Position numbers and translations under genes: made by a program. The notes below the pieces were generated by a model. That model searched no databases. It saw only the letters and a list, made by a program, of their open reading frames with translations, and had not been told where the DNA came from. DNA of 64,000 bases from Trichobilharzia szidati (lineage: Eukaryota; Platyhelminthes; Trematoda; Strigeidida; Schistosomatidae), in assembly GCA_944472155.2 (NCBI GenBank), contig OX235273.1, forward strand, positions 5,739,204 through 5,803,203, given 5' to 3'. Below are positions 29,634 to 39,644 of this stretch, piece by piece. Within the stretch, counting starts at the first letter, position 1, and every line of letters begins with the position of its first letter.

Positions 29634-31290
29634 TAATAATAATTTGCTTTATTCCAAAACAGTACTTGTGATACAGAAAGGAATTCTCAGCATTTTTACT
29701 ACAGTATTGCATCCAGTTAGTACATTGTCAATAAAATAGAATTCTACATAGATTGGGGAAACCACAGTTCATTATTACAACAATACATTGGCATGTTCAG
29801 TAGCAAAGGTAAAGCTGAAACAGTGTTTGAAGGTGTTAGAAAAGTGGGAGCTGTCTTATTAACTGGCGTAAGCGAAAGAAAGAGAACAAAGCAGCACATA
29901 ACGGAAAAAGAAGAGAGAGGACAGGAACAGAAAGAAAGGAAATGTTGAACCTATTGATGAAGTGGGTTGGAAAGATGAGATCCAGTTGTACTACTGACTA
30001 TTTAATGAATTATAGGTGTCACGCCTAATGCTTTCTTTATCACACAGAACGCGAGCTAAGTAGGGTATGGTTGAGTTTTTGTACTGGCTGGTACGAGCAT
30101 ATAGTTTTCTATATTGGCTTCTGGTTTTACCTGATGAGATGCAAGGGGAGAGTTGTGAGTGAAGAGGGTGGTGTGAGTTAGATAAAATGGACTTGGCCCA
30201 TTTTTCACATGAGTCCATGTGCCTGTCAACCAAAATATTAACAAGCTGGTTAAGTGGCACGTTGCTTACTCTGCTGACAACATTTAACATCCTGCGTAAT
30301 ATGTTGTAGTCTTTCTTCAGTAGCCCAGGAAAAACTAAGGGGGAACAATAGAGAATAATAGGCAGGATGCGAGAATTAACGAATTGTAGGAGTAGGGGTT
30401 GGGTAATACCATAATGTTTTAACTTCTTAATGTAGAAGGCAAGACCGAATATTTTCTTAGAAATTGCTAAGATATGAGACGACCAGGAGAGATCAGCAGA
30501 TAGAATGACACCTAGGTATTTAATTTCCGATTTAGTTTCTATTTCAGTGCCGTCTATTTTGCATACCTCGTGAGAGCCAAACAGTTTGTTTAGGTCGGAT
30601 TTATGCCTAAAGGTGAAATTGACTGTTTGGCATTTGGAAGGGTTTAGAGTAAGACCATTTTCCTTGGACCACTGGTTGATTTCTGACAGAAAGCCATTAA
30701 GTTTAGAGCAGTCGCTTTGACATTTGATAGGCAAAGATGCAGACAGATCATCAGCGTATTTGACAAAATTAATGTCATTTGAAGATGGTAAGTCATGTAG
30801 AAAGAAGGAAAAGAGAAGTGGGGAGAGTACAGCGCCTTGGGGGACTCCGGCTTCAGTGAGTGCAGCAGAGGATGATTTACCTTTGTATACGGTGTACTGC
30901 TTTCTGTTAGAGAAGTAGGAATGCAACCAGTTAGTGACCCAGGACTCAGTTTTCGTCAAAGAGAGCTTATTTAGAAGGAGACATCTAGGAACAGAGTCGA
31001 AAGCAGAAGTGAAGTCAAGAAACGTGCAGCGGACGTATTTGGCACCTTTATCTAATGATGAGACGATGTTGTTGTGTAAGACAGCTGCAGCGTCTAATGT
31101 ACTCCTACCCTGTCTATAGGCAAATTGTTTTGGGTCTTCGAAGTTTTTAAGGGAGGGTTCGAGTTTAAGAAGTATTAGTTTTTCCATAACCTTTAGAAAC
31201 GGGGAAGTGATGGCAATGGGTCTGAACTTTACGTTCTTGCCATTTCCAGGTTTAGGGACAGGGACAATTTTGATGTCAAATGAATCACCT
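29634..31290 (-). mobile_element. CR1-A LINE, 5'-truncated, long open RT frame
   Basis: The 3' end at 29634-29660 has the same AATAATAATTTGCTTTATTC tail as the other CR1-A copies, followed leftward by a T-rich target. About 330 bases of 3' UTR precede the coding region at 29991. The element breaks off near 31290 inside the RT N-terminus. The endonuclease domain is missing, typical of 5' truncation during target-primed insertion. Confidence 0.9.
29991..31187 (-). CDS. CR1-A reverse transcriptase, C-terminal 398 codons
   Basis: Uninterrupted frame on the minus strand. Motifs in order: QFAYRQGRSTLDA (residue ~22), LDFTSAFDSVPR (~57, RT motif A with the first catalytic Asp), GVPQGAVLSPLLFSFFLHDL (~113, motif B), FVKYADDLSASLP (~140, motif C, YADD), NPSKCQTVNF (~182), KYLGVILSADLSW (~225), and the C-terminal HPLHSQLSPCISSGKTRS block. 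The ORF is open upstream beyond the first ATG until the truncation near 31290 (KVMEKL-type text). The enzyme core looks intact, but without the APE endonuclease it cannot act autonomously. Relatively recent insertion. Confidence 0.9.
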   Translation of the reverse strand: MEKLILLKLEPSLKNFEDPKQFAYRQGRSTLDAAAVLHNNIVSSLDKGAKYVRCTFLDFTSAFDSVPRCLLLNKLSLTKTESWVTNWLHSYFSNRKQYTVYKGKSSSAALTEAGVPQGAVLSPLLFSFFLHDLPSSNDINFVKYADDLSASLPIKCQSDCSKLNGFLSEINQWSKENGLTLNPSKCQTVNFTFRHKSDLNKLFGSHEVCKIDGTEIETKSEIKYLGVILSADLSWSSHILAISKKIFGLAFYIKKLKHYGITQPLLLQFVNSRILPIILYCSPLVFPGLLKKDYNILRRMLNVVSRVSNVPLNQLVNILVDRHMDSCEKWAKSILSNSHHPLHSQLSPCISSGKTRSQYRKLYARTSQYKNSTIPYLARVLCDKESIRRDTYNSLNSQ

Positions 31291-31389
31291 ATGTCGACCT
31301 GAATTTAAGTCAATTGCAGCTTGGCAAAGCAATGCTAGATAAACCATACAGGTGCTGAAGCTTTTCAATAAAGTAAGCTCAATAAATGT

Positions 31390-31990
31390 AGCAGGATAGT
31401 GTGAGTTTACTGTCGAAATACCAACTGTCAAACACAGGTGAACGCTGTAATCAAAGAGAATATGAAGAAACAATAGTCCGGAATGATATAAGCTGGTACA
31501 AAATCGATTGTTGAAAAGACCATGGATTCATATGTGTATATTCTCTGTGTATCTACCAGTTTGACTGCAGCTGTGGAGCCAGCTACATTGGGCGTACAAT
31601 TAAGCAGGTTCCTCATCGTATTTCCGAACATCATCCAGCATGGTTAGGCAGCAAGGGACAAACAAGATCTACTCGAAGTTCTATTTTAGCACACCTTGTT
31701 GATACTGAGCATAAGGTTGATGTCAATACTGAATTTAAAATTATTTATCGCATTCTGACGAATCTTAATTTTGCTCTACGAATTCGTCTTCTACAGTTAG
31801 CTGAAGCAATCGGAATCCACCTGAAGAAGCCAAGCCTATGTGCTCAGAAGAAACCTGTACAGCCACTTTCCTAACGCCCTGGCCATCTCTAGAAGAATGC
31901 CTAATCAGGACTACGTCGACACCTCCCCCTAAACCCATTAAATTATAATTGTCCAAATTATTTTATTTTATTTTTATTTATTTTGACCAC
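31390..31990 (+). mobile_element. PLE-B GIY-YIG domain and 3' end
   Basis: Reads VYLPV then CSCGASYIGRTIKQV (YIG block, catalytic Arg nearby), HRISEHHPAWLGSKGQTRST, SSILAHLVDTEHKVDVN, RIRLLQLAEAIGIHLKKPSL and CAQKKPVQPLS, stop at about 31875. The first Tyr of the motif (YQF position) is altered by a frameshift before CSCG. From CSCGAS onward the frame is open, making this one of the better endonuclease copies. RT is absent. Confidence 0.82.
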
Positions 31991-31999
31991 TTCATCTTT

Positions 32000-32700
32000 A
32001 ATTACGTGTTTTCCTTGTAAATTTAATTTATTCTATCCATTTTTTACCTTTTAAATGTGTACTGATTCTCTTCGTTAATTATCAACCCATTGACATTTTG
32101 ACACTGACTAAGTATTGCTAACAAACATATCGCCACTTGTTTGGTAAACTGTTGTGCATCATTATAAAAATGCTACATATATTAGAGTAGAGCCAGAGAT
32201 GAGGATCTAATTGAAAAGTAAATATTTCTTCGCTCAATCTTTCTGGATTGATATCAGTTGAAGAACCATCAAAACCCCGAGAGTATTGAATAGCTTAGTC
32301 TGTCTTCCTCCAATCTATCTGCTTTGGAAAGTACATGCAAAACGATAGATACAATTGGGCATTTGTCCACTTTAGATTGTCTTCAACAGCTGTTTGCTTG
32401 ATACACGCAGATGGATACGTTCTACTCAGCGTAGTGTTCTGTCTATGCCTTATGCTGAAATTTTATCAATAGCTAGGAATAAAGGAATATTCATTCACAC
32501 AGTCTATGTATTAAGTTCCACTTATCTTACAGATATAATGTTTAGTCATACAGTCTTTATCTTCGCTGTCAACAATCATCTGATATTCCACATAAGAGAA
32601 GAATTTATTTGATATAATGTTTACACAAGGATACAGTATTGATAATTGAATGAGCTATTCAGTATAATTTATATACTCATAAGCATATCAAAACATTTAC
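32000..32700. other. Unassigned stretch with a copy of repeat X
   Basis: 32150-32240 weakly matches repeat X (AGTAGAGCCAGAGATGAGGA, TTTCTTCGCTCAATC). The rest is AT-rich with no recognised feature. Confidence 0.4.
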
Positions 32701-32714
32701 AGTTTACAGTTTAC

Positions 32715-33175
32715 AATTTATTTAGGATAGTAGGCTATATGCCTGTGTTAATCCTTTTGATTTGTTACACACAGGAGGTCCAATCTCGCCTTGAATGAAT
32801 CAACGGATGGCGCTGATACGACGTGTCCCGGTAGGGAGTTCCAATGGCTCACAATCCGATGCGAAAAACGGATCTCCAAACGCAGACGATTCGACCGTGA
32901 TTTTTGAACCTTGAGGTGATGTCCTCGCAATTGGTTGGTGCTAGAAGGAAGAAATAAATTAGATAAATTTGCTCCAAAATCATTTCTTAGGATACGGTAT
33001 GCTAGTATTAGGTCACCCCTAAGTCGTCTGTATGACAGTGGAAATAAACCCAGTCGACTTAACCTCTCTTCATATGAGAGGGTTGAGAAACCCTTGATTA
33101 GTTTAGTTCCTACTCTTTGCACCCTTTCTATTAAGTCTATTTCGTATTTGAGCCAGTTTTACAAAGTTTGAGTCT
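32715..33175 (-). mobile_element. CR1-B LINE, RT C-terminus
   Basis: The minus-strand frame 33122-32748 reads MQRVGTKLIKGFSTLSYEER, then LSRLGLFPLSYRRLRGDLIL, AYRILRNDF, FSHRIVSHWNSLPGHVVSAP and FKARLDLL. This is the typical end of CR1/L2-type ORF2 proteins and a different lineage from CR1-A (compare 40975-42050). Only the domain after the RT is present. The first Met is not a gene start, since homology continues upstream to 33170. Confidence 0.85.
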
Positions 33176-33179
33176 TCTT

Positions 33180-33470
33180 TGCATCATTATCTATTATATG
33201 TGTCGAATTTTAATTGGATAAAAGGAAATTCAGTAATTAAACTCTCCCATGTTCTTCGCCTAACTACTTTATTAATTTTTTATTAATGTTTCATCTTTAA
33301 GCCTGTCGTATGATCTCACACAAGTACCTGGTCCACTGAAGCGGGACACTGTCGAGTGATTGCTGCGCCACAGAGTGACAATGCATGCTGTCCTATTCTC
33401 TCGCTAGAGGTTATGTTCCGTTCTCCTGAAAACTCAAGGCATAAATTGCTTTCCTATGAGTACATCATTT
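33180..33470. other. Unassigned stretch
   Basis: No feature recognised. Confidence 0.35.
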
Positions 33471-33472
33471 AA

Positions 33473-33765
33473 TGAAAGTGGCCCGATTGGCCTAGTGGAT
33501 AAAGCCTAATATGTTGGTCATTCACTAGAGGAATCCTCACCAGTCAACCACTCACGTAATCCACGGTTCAATTTCTAATCGACACACCCATCAACCTTGA
33601 CTAACCGTGAGGGAGGTTGGACGTCCGACTTATGACCCCATCGGATAAAAAAACAACTCCACCGTTAAGGAAATTCCATAGCTGACGTCTAGAGCCTCAT
33701 GTTTCATTCAGCAAGCAAAGGAACGAACTATACATGCATGAGAATGAGTTAAAGCACGTAAAATA
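33473..33765 (+). mobile_element. SINE-N: tRNA-headed SINE
   Basis: The head GGCCCGATTGGCCTAGTGGA with TAAAGC gives an A box, and CACGGTTCAATTTCTAATCG a B box. The body has AACCGTGAGGGAGGTTGGAC, GACCCCATCGGATAAAAAAA, then AGCTGACGTCTAGAGCCTCA and TGTTTCATTC. It is the only copy in the window apart from a possible 3' match near 29.41 kb. Confidence 0.6.
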
Positions 33766-34155
33766 AGTCAAAAAGTCGCGCGAAAATCATAGATAGTATT
33801 ATGCTCAAAGTATCATTCACTCATTAATATGTAATCACTTTGTATGTTACATCACGTAAACTTGACTTAAATGGAGTTGTATTCTAAAAAAGGAACTCAA
33901 AACTGCTTCTACAATAACTTTTGAAAGGGAAATGCTTTTCCGTAAAAAATTGTTATAACACACCTTAACTGTTTTAGAAATAATGGAGAAAATTTTTTTA
34001 GTTTAAGTTGGCGGCCGAGGTGGGATTGATTTCTCCAAGTTGCATGATTCAACTATAGAGTTTTGATTTTCCACCTTTCTAGAGATCGCTCACCTCAAAA
34101 TGCTGTGGGATTTTGAAATTCTTCAACGTGAAAATAAGACTGAATTAACATTATC
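33765..34155. other. Unassigned stretch
   Basis: No feature recognised. Confidence 0.35.
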
Positions 34156-34159
34156 TTCA

Positions 34160-34328
34160 AAATGAACTCCTGCGCCAGGCCCTCGAGTGGAATCCAAATA
34201 GAAGGTGACAAGTGCGTTGTCGGTGCGAGGGTGACGTGAGGGAGATCGTGTGAGGAAGAGGATGGCAGAAAACAGAAGAAAGCCCTATATCCCACTCGAA
34301 ACGCAAGGGAATAATAATAATACAAAGT
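34160..34328 (+). mobile_element. RTE LINE 3' end only
   Basis: ARPSSGIQIEGDKC, then RVT, GRSCEEEDG and KKALYPTRNARE match the last codons of RTE, followed by GAAAGCCCTATATCCCACTC and an (AAT)n tail at about 34310-34322. It is strongly 5'-truncated. Confidence 0.8.
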
Positions 34329-34374
34329 GAACCAATGATGACAAGTATGAAAGTGATCAATGCAATGCAGAAGA

Positions 34375-34735
34375 GACGAAAGTATATATAACCTTCACCA
34401 GGTTATTCTCCAGTTTGTAGATTTCTTTATAGGAGGAGTCAGTTGAGATGAAATGACCAGTATTGGCAAGGTGTTCTGTTATCGCACTCCCTATAGAGCT
34501 ACTACTACATTTTTGAAGCCATGCAGGGTACTGTTCTCAAACTCCTTTGGACAGATTACATGTCGAACGACGAATGTACCTGGCACCACAGGAATAGATG
34601 AACTGATATATGCACATAGAAGTTGTTAGATGCCAGATCCTGTCCTTAGGATTTCCGCAGACCAAATAATGACTGAACAACTCTACTCGTAACACTGCTA
34701 TCATGGAATTTTTTCTCATTATTATATTGTTATTG
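34375..34735 (-). mobile_element. PLE-B GIY-YIG fragment, minus strand
   Basis: From about 34640 leftward it reads MCIYQFIYSCGARYIRRSTC (YQF...YIG block with Gly changed to Arg), then EQYPAWLQKCSSSSIGSAIT, EHLANTGHFIST and EIYKLENNL. The upstream part (34640-34700, MTSNNF / LRVELFSHYL) is the linker in other frames. The altered YIG makes the domain unlikely to cut. Confidence 0.8.
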
Positions 34736-35392
34736 TTTCCTTTAATTCCTAGAGGAACATAGGGCTTCAGCTCCATTGCGTTCTGTTCTCTGCTAGAGTC
34801 TCCACCTGGCTCCATGTCTGCCCACACGTTTTCATCTCCTCTTCACATGACCTCCTCCAAGTCACCCTCGGACGTCCAACTCGCCGCTTCCCATTCAGTC
34901 GGGTTCCACTCGAGCGATGGCTTGTCTAGTGATGTTACTTGATGGTTTCCTAAGAGTATGGCCAATCCATCTCCATTTCTTCCTGCCGATTTGTTTCACA
35001 ATCGGTTCCTGGTTGGTTCGCTCATTGCCAGAGATCCCTCTCTGTTGCTGATCTTTTCTGGCCGGCCATCTGATCTTGAGTATTGAGCGAAGACATCTGT
35101 TAATGAAGGTCTGTAGTTTGTTTGAGATGCTCTTTATGACACGCCAAGTCTCTGATCCGTGTAATAGCACTGACTTCACATTGGAGTTGAAAATCTGGAT
35201 CTTATTTTTGATGCTGAGCAATGCTGTTGACCTCCACACAGACTTGAGAGTAATGAAATCTTGCCTTGCTTTTCCGATTCTTGCTTTGATATCCTCGTCA
35301 GTTCCGCCTGTAGTTGAAACGATGCTTCCCAGGTCGGTAGGTAAAAGAGGTCACTGCAGACTAAGTCTCCTTTTAAATTCAGGTTCATGAGA
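34736..35392 (-). mobile_element. RTE LINE 3' half, minus strand
   Basis: From 35392 leftward: SLQ-type start, [20 protein letters not shown] (about 35270-35320), then from 35239 [99 protein letters not shown] and QAIARVEPD. The 3' end is GAAGCCCTATGTTCCTCTAG at about 34750-34770 with (AAT)n to 34736. It is among the best-preserved RTE tails in the window. Confidence 0.9.
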
Positions 35393-35599
35393 AGTTTCTT
35401 TATTCGAACAAGTAAAGCTTCGTTCCTCCAAACTTTTAGCTAGATATTCCAGTCAATAAAGCTTTGTGCGTATCCAGTTTAAATGAAAGTTTCTTTCAGA
35501 AGATCCACTTCTTTTTCTAGTATCTCAAGACTGCAGGAACAAAAGTTTTAGGCCTAATTAGTGAAAGCGAATGGATAAACTGCTTCTCGATACACAGTT

Positions 35600-35872
35600 C
35601 AGAGTCTCCTTGATGCATGTTGCAACAGCTTCTCATGTGGGTAAGAGCTGTAAACTCAGAAAAAGTAGCTGAAGATGAACTTTGGAATGTATATGACACC
35701 TTAATTAAAAAAGGTATCCAGAAAAATTCATCAAGAAACATGACCAAGAAAGCAGAAAAGGACGATTCTCCATCTGTAAATAAGAAGCCTCTATACATAA
35801 AACTGCAATTCATGATTGATGAACCAAGTGAAACAATTACTAACAAGCAGCAAAGGTTAATATAGCAGGATT
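35600..35872 (+). mobile_element. PLE-B linker fragment between RT and endonuclease
   Basis: Reads ELWNVYDTLIKKGIQKN and, after a spacer, KKPLYIKLQFMIDEPSETIT then NKQQR. PLE proteins carry a KKPVYIKLPFKGD-like block after the RT and before GIY-YIG; 39.4 kb (KKPIYIQLDY) shows the same. The 82-residue frame looks gene-like but is best explained this way. Confidence 0.65.
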
Positions 35873-35874
35873 CA

Positions 35875-36280
35875 ATGAATTCATTGACTTTAAGTAGGAC
35901 TCCTCAACTGAATACTCCTTATACACGATATATATAGTTTCGAAATTACAGTAAGAGACATACTACTGATAAGCAAATAAACTACATTGAATTAGTCATG
36001 CAGAAAGACAGGTGCGAACGTTTTCAAGGTCATTTTCAAATAGATAAGGCAGAGGAAGTATGACAGATTCAAATTAACATAAAATGCATTACGCTTCAAT
36101 TACATCACTTAGATAAACAATTTGTTATTAGAGAAAGAACTTAATTATATCAAGAATATCGAAGTGAGTAATACCAATAGTAATAGTTATAATAATAATA
36201 ACAATGTTGAGTGAGTTATGATAATGCTCGTGAAAAAAGATCAATAATAATAAAAGGTAGAATAATAAGTAAAACGTATT
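35875..36280. other. Unassigned AT-rich stretch
   Basis: No feature recognised; A-rich runs at 36190-36260. Confidence 0.4.
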
Positions 36281-36284
36281 ACCA

Positions 36285-36510
36285 TAGTAGATTCAGAGTG
36301 ACGACCATCTCCTTTTGTACACAGAGACCTGGTTTATAAACTCGAATTGCACAAACCTCTGCAGTTGCAAGCATCTTCCTGTTTCTTTGTCTGCTGACAG
36401 TAGTGAATGACTTGACAGCGTCAATATCATGTCCATAGTCCACAAGATGTTTTATTATTGAGGTTTTTGGGACTTTGCATTCAGCTGTTTTAAACCAATG
36501 TAATCTCCTA
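36285..36510 (-). mobile_element. PLE-B endonuclease C-terminus, minus strand
   Basis: From 36500 leftward: KTSIIKHLVDYGHDIDAVKS (about 36400-36460), then RKMLATAEVCAIRVYKPGLC and VQKEMV. This matches the end of the PLE-B protein (LLQLAEAIGIHLKKPSLC). It lies head-to-head with 36690-37130. Confidence 0.75.
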
Positions 36511-36689
36511 ATGTAATTTCAATAGTAAGTTTATCTCAGTATGAACAGTATTCAGCTGACGTGTTCTACCGAAATTTGATGAATTCATTAAATCTCGCTT
36601 TATCAACCTTTGTTACCTGATTTAAGTTCGTACCGGGAAATAAATGTTTTCAATTACTAACGAGTTAAGAAAATCTATTCAAAGAACTT

Positions 36690-37132
36690 GTAATGCTGGA
36701 AAACTACGAGTCATATTTTCTACACGACCGATGTTGATTTGTTGATTGAAAGATGTAGCACTTATACCAGCTACCTCTTCTTGTATCTACCAATTCAACT
36801 GCGCTCATTGTGGAGAGAGTTATATTGGCCGCTGCTTTAGGAACTTGATTTTTCCTGCTCACCTGGCGATATCTACCAGTGTGGCTAAGTAGAGGTGTAG
36901 TAAAATCCATGAAGAGTTCGATATCAGACCATTTGGTCCAAACTGGCCACAAAGCCAGCATTGAAAAACCTTTTTCAATCATCTATTGGGCACCAATTAA
37001 ACTGCCAAAAGCATCCAGGTGCCAAATACTCCAAACAGCCAAGTCTGTTGCAATTCGCCAAAAACAACCGGTGCTCTGTGTACAGAAGAAACAGGTCCAG
37101 CAGATGACTATTACTGCCCTGCCCTAATGTAG
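36690..37132 (+). mobile_element. PLE-B GIY-YIG region, plus strand
   Basis: Reads STSSCIYQFNCAHCGESYIG with RCFRNLI (about 36765-36855), then after a stop and frameshift HLVQTGHKASIEKPFSIIYW, APIKLPKASRC and QTAKSVAIRQKQPVLCVQKK. The YQF...YIG...R block is intact, but later frames are broken. Confidence 0.78.
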
Positions 37133-37254
37133 AAAATGCAAATTCATAAATACCTTATTACATCAGGCTTTTTGATTTGGCCCTCCATCATTTACATATA
37201 AATTCCCTTCAAACCCTTGTTATTACACTTGCATTAACTAACCCTTCGTTTTAT

Positions 37255-37645
37255 TATTTAAACGAAGGATTTCATCATGAGCAGACATCGGTTAGAGAAC
37301 CAGTTGACGACAACACTGGGTTTCTGAATAGCTGTCTCCTCCCAGTTCTTGGGGCTCTTCATCAGTACGCACCCAACAACAGGGTTCGAATCCAGCACTT
37401 TCTGGTTACAAGGTGAGCTCCTAGACCATTGAGCCACTGGAACCTTTTCCAATGGCCCATGAATTCGAACTTCCGCTAGCTCATGACATAGTGCGACCAC
37501 TCAGTAATGTCTTCAATGAGTACCTGTTCTTGCTTTCGACCTGCTGTACCCATTGGTCACGGCTTCCCACCAGGTTAACTTCCTGAATATGGCCAGCTAC
37601 TAGTGAGCAAAAGATCAGTTTTCAAGTACTGGCTCGTGAGAATCT
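37255..37645 (-). mobile_element. SINE-H composite repeat, minus strand
   Basis: SINE-H at 37263-37450 on the minus strand: A-box region CAATGGTCTAGGAGCTCACC, B box GGATTCGAACCCTG, hammerhead ACTG ATGAAGA GCCC...GGGAGGAGA CAGCT, and tail GTTCTCTAACCGATGTC. The stretch 37450-37645 matches the inner arms of the palindrome at 54.9-55.3 kb (GGTCACGGCTTC, CTAGTGAGCA), so the repeated unit is larger than the SINE. Confidence 0.75.
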
Positions 37646-37659
37646 GACTAAATGGTTAC

Positions 37660-37812
37660 AGTTTTTCATTATGATCCAACATCGTTTAGAGAACAATTGG
37701 AGAACGTGATAGTATTAGACAGCCCTTTCGTTTTAGCTTAGGACTTTTCATCAATACCCACCCATAGAAGTTCGAACCCGGTTCTTGTTAAGTTCCACAC
37801 TGACACAAATAC
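37660..37812 (-). mobile_element. SINE-H, truncated, minus strand
   Basis: ATGATCCAACATCGTTTAGA, CCTTTCGTTTTAGCTTAGGA, CTTTTCATCAATACCCACCC and GTTCGAACCCGG are decayed SINE-H tail, hammerhead and B box in reverse. Confidence 0.7.
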
Positions 37813-37814
37813 AA

Positions 37815-38145
37815 CGCACATAAAATTCACCCCTTTCCCGCCAAAAAATTTCTCTACTCCCGTCCCTGACATGATTTAATGTGACTCGTAGCTCATATTA
37901 TTCCCGGAAATCCTTGACGTCTACTGTCTGGAAATTTACATGACTCAGGAGAATTTAACATACATTCGTTGTCATTCATAAGCAAAATCTTTGTAATAAT
38001 GGTGTTCAATAACAATATTCCAGTTTTACATATTACCACATACACACATATATATTTTGGACTATAATCTATTAACGATCTGATTGCAAATAACTTTTGA
38101 AATTCTGATCTAATTGATTCGATGTTACTCTCCTTTTAAAAACCA
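37815..38145. other. Unassigned stretch
   Basis: No feature recognised. Confidence 0.35.
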
Positions 38146-38149
38146 TTAA

Positions 38150-38265
38150 TGTTGTCAATAACAATCACATCCTATCATTATTACGAAGGCAGTTACAACT
38201 ATAGAAACTGATCATGAAGAGGAGGTTACCGAGAAGAACATTCTTTGTTCAATAATCACTATTTT
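38150..38265 (+). repeat. Repeat X, weak copy
   Basis: TATAGAAACTGATCATGAAG, AGGAGGTTACCGAGAAGAAC and ATTCTTTGTTCAATA resemble the repeat X copies at 20.45 and 23.1 kb. Confidence 0.4.
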
Positions 38266-38404
38266 GAAGTTTCTGATGAGCACTTTTAATCAATTCAATA
38301 TTATCACCATCTCTTTGCAGAACCAAGTAAAAAGTAAAATACATGTGTAACTCAAAAAATATTTTTCTTAATAAAAATGTGGAAATTCGCGAAATAGAGC
38401 TGCC

Positions 38405-38590
38405 ACTAGGCGATGTCTCCGGTGCGTATTTGTCTTCAAACTCAACCTGCTGCAGCCTACTGTTTATGAAGTCCCGACAGAGCTCCAGGTAACTACCTAC
38501 TTCGGGTTCGATTCTCAGTGGGTGCGTACTATTAAGAGTCCCAAACTAGGGCTAAACAGGTGTCCAGTACTCGCAGGTTTGAATAATGCA
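38405..38590 (+). mobile_element. SINE-H composite remnant with hammerhead part, plus strand
   Basis: GGGTTCGATTCTCAG (B box), GTACT, ATTAAGA (decayed core), GTCCCAAACTAGGGC, TAAA, CAGGTG, TC, CAGTACTC. Stem I GTACT/AGTAC still pairs. The 5' half matches the inner part of the 55-kb palindrome. Confidence 0.65.
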
Positions 38591-38594
38591 AGAG

Positions 38595-38865
38595 CAACAG
38601 TTTTTGCAGAATAAAATGGTACTACCATACCTTATTTCATTGGCTTCTCATCAGCTGCTTACAAGCCAAAGTCATTATTAAATATATCTACAAAAACAAT
38701 TTTAATCTACTTGCACGGAGTTCATTTTTAAACAAAAATCAATCAATATATGCATACAATAAAATGTATATTTATGTATATAATATTAAACAGTATTCCG
38801 ATCAATAATGATCACACACAATGGAAACTTTCGGCATTATTTACTCAGATGGAAAAGTGATGAAA
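38595..38865. other. Unassigned stretch
   Basis: No feature recognised. Confidence 0.35.
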
Positions 38866-38869
38866 ATAT

Positions 38870-39545
38870 CCAGTTGTTAGGGCAAAGAAAGACTGATAAC
38901 TGTTTCTTTCTGGATGCATAAATCAGGCTTCAGGCTCCTGATAAAGATGGCGTCAGAAAACTTGAGGGGAATTGAATTCTTTTGCCCACTGATAATTTTG
39001 AACGATCTTGCGAAGTCCACCTCATACCCGTGTCAAGAAGATGCCTGGCGATGGCACTGTTTAAAGCACTTGTTCCTTTTAGACATAAGCTTTATTGCTA
39101 CATGTTCAGGAAATCGCAGATATGCTCTTCTTTCTGTTCTTCCAATGTAACTGCTTCCGCAGATACATGTAAGTATGTATATACAGTTGGAGTTAACATG
39201 AGAAGGATATCTATCGATTTTTGATTGCACCAAAGAGCAAGTTGTTTGATAGATGAAAACGAGCTTGGCTGCAGGATAGTCTCTGTCTAATGACGTGCTC
39301 AGTCTTCCGTTGATCATCGCTACAATGTTTTTACTTTTATAATCAAGTTGAATGTAGATTGGCTTTTTCTCCACTGTGATTTGTTTGACATTTGAGACTG
39401 CAGATCTTCCGTACTTGTTAATGAGCCTTTGAGAATAACCATTGCTTGTCAACATCTTGTCGGGAAACATAAATTCTTCCTCTAATTTCTCTGTAGGGAA
39501 TAATCTCCTAGCTCTATAGTATGCAGTCTTGACTAGTCCACATTT
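38870..39545 (-). mobile_element. PLE-B, end of RT to GIY-YIG, minus strand
   Basis: The main frame 39470-39033 covers the linker and the endonuclease. The flanks at 38870-39030 hold the frame-shifted remainder (CFKQCHRQASS, then a different frame to the end), and 39470-39545 the region just after the RT. It lies in the same orientation as the PLE-B fragments at 34.4 and 36.3 kb. Confidence 0.8.
39033..39470 (-). CDS. PLE-B linker and GIY-YIG endonuclease, partial frame
   Basis: Frame reads NGYSQRLINKYGRSAV (end of the RT module), KKPIYIQLDYKSKNIVAMIN (linker), LSTSLDRDYPAAKLVFIYQT, then NCIYILTCICGSSYIGRTER, the GIY-YIG core as YIL...YIG with the catalytic Arg, and LRFPEHVAIKLMSKRNKCFK. The domain's C-terminal Glu region is lost by frameshift after ~145 residues. 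A GIY-YIG endonuclease nicks the target so that the PLE RT can prime; this copy is incomplete. Confidence 0.75.
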   Translation of the reverse strand: MFPDKMLTSNGYSQRLINKYGRSAVSNVKQITVEKKPIYIQLDYKSKNIVAMINGRLSTSLDRDYPAAKLVFIYQTTCSLVQSKIDRYPSHVNSNCIYILTCICGSSYIGRTERRAYLRFPEHVAIKLMSKRNKCFKQCHRQASS

Positions 39546-39546
39546 T

Positions 39547-39640
39547 CAATGGTTCTCTAACCGATATCAGCTCATGATGAAATCCTGTAACCAATCAGTC
39601 AAATCCCTACAAAACCAATACTTGGAAATGTGGAAATGTT
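39547..39640 (+). mobile_element. SINE-H 3' tail scrap
   Basis: AATGGTTCTCTAACCGATAT, CAGCTCATGATGAAATCCTG, TAACCAATCAGTCAAATCCC: the SINE-H tail only. Head and ribozyme are missing. Confidence 0.8.
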
Positions 39641-39644
39641 CGCT

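Noticed and set aside
30724..31119. Plus-strand open frames inside the CR1 copy
   Set aside because: Antisense shadows of the well-supported minus-strand RT frame.
33473..33765. Hammerhead in SINE-N (CTGACG near 33695)
   Set aside because: CTGACGTC is not followed by a stem and GAAA in the right order; no pairing arms found.
35617..35865. 82-codon frame, first taken for a host exon (Lys-rich, soluble)
   Set aside because: KKPLYIKLQF matches the linker between RT and endonuclease in PLE proteins, so it was assigned to PLE-B.
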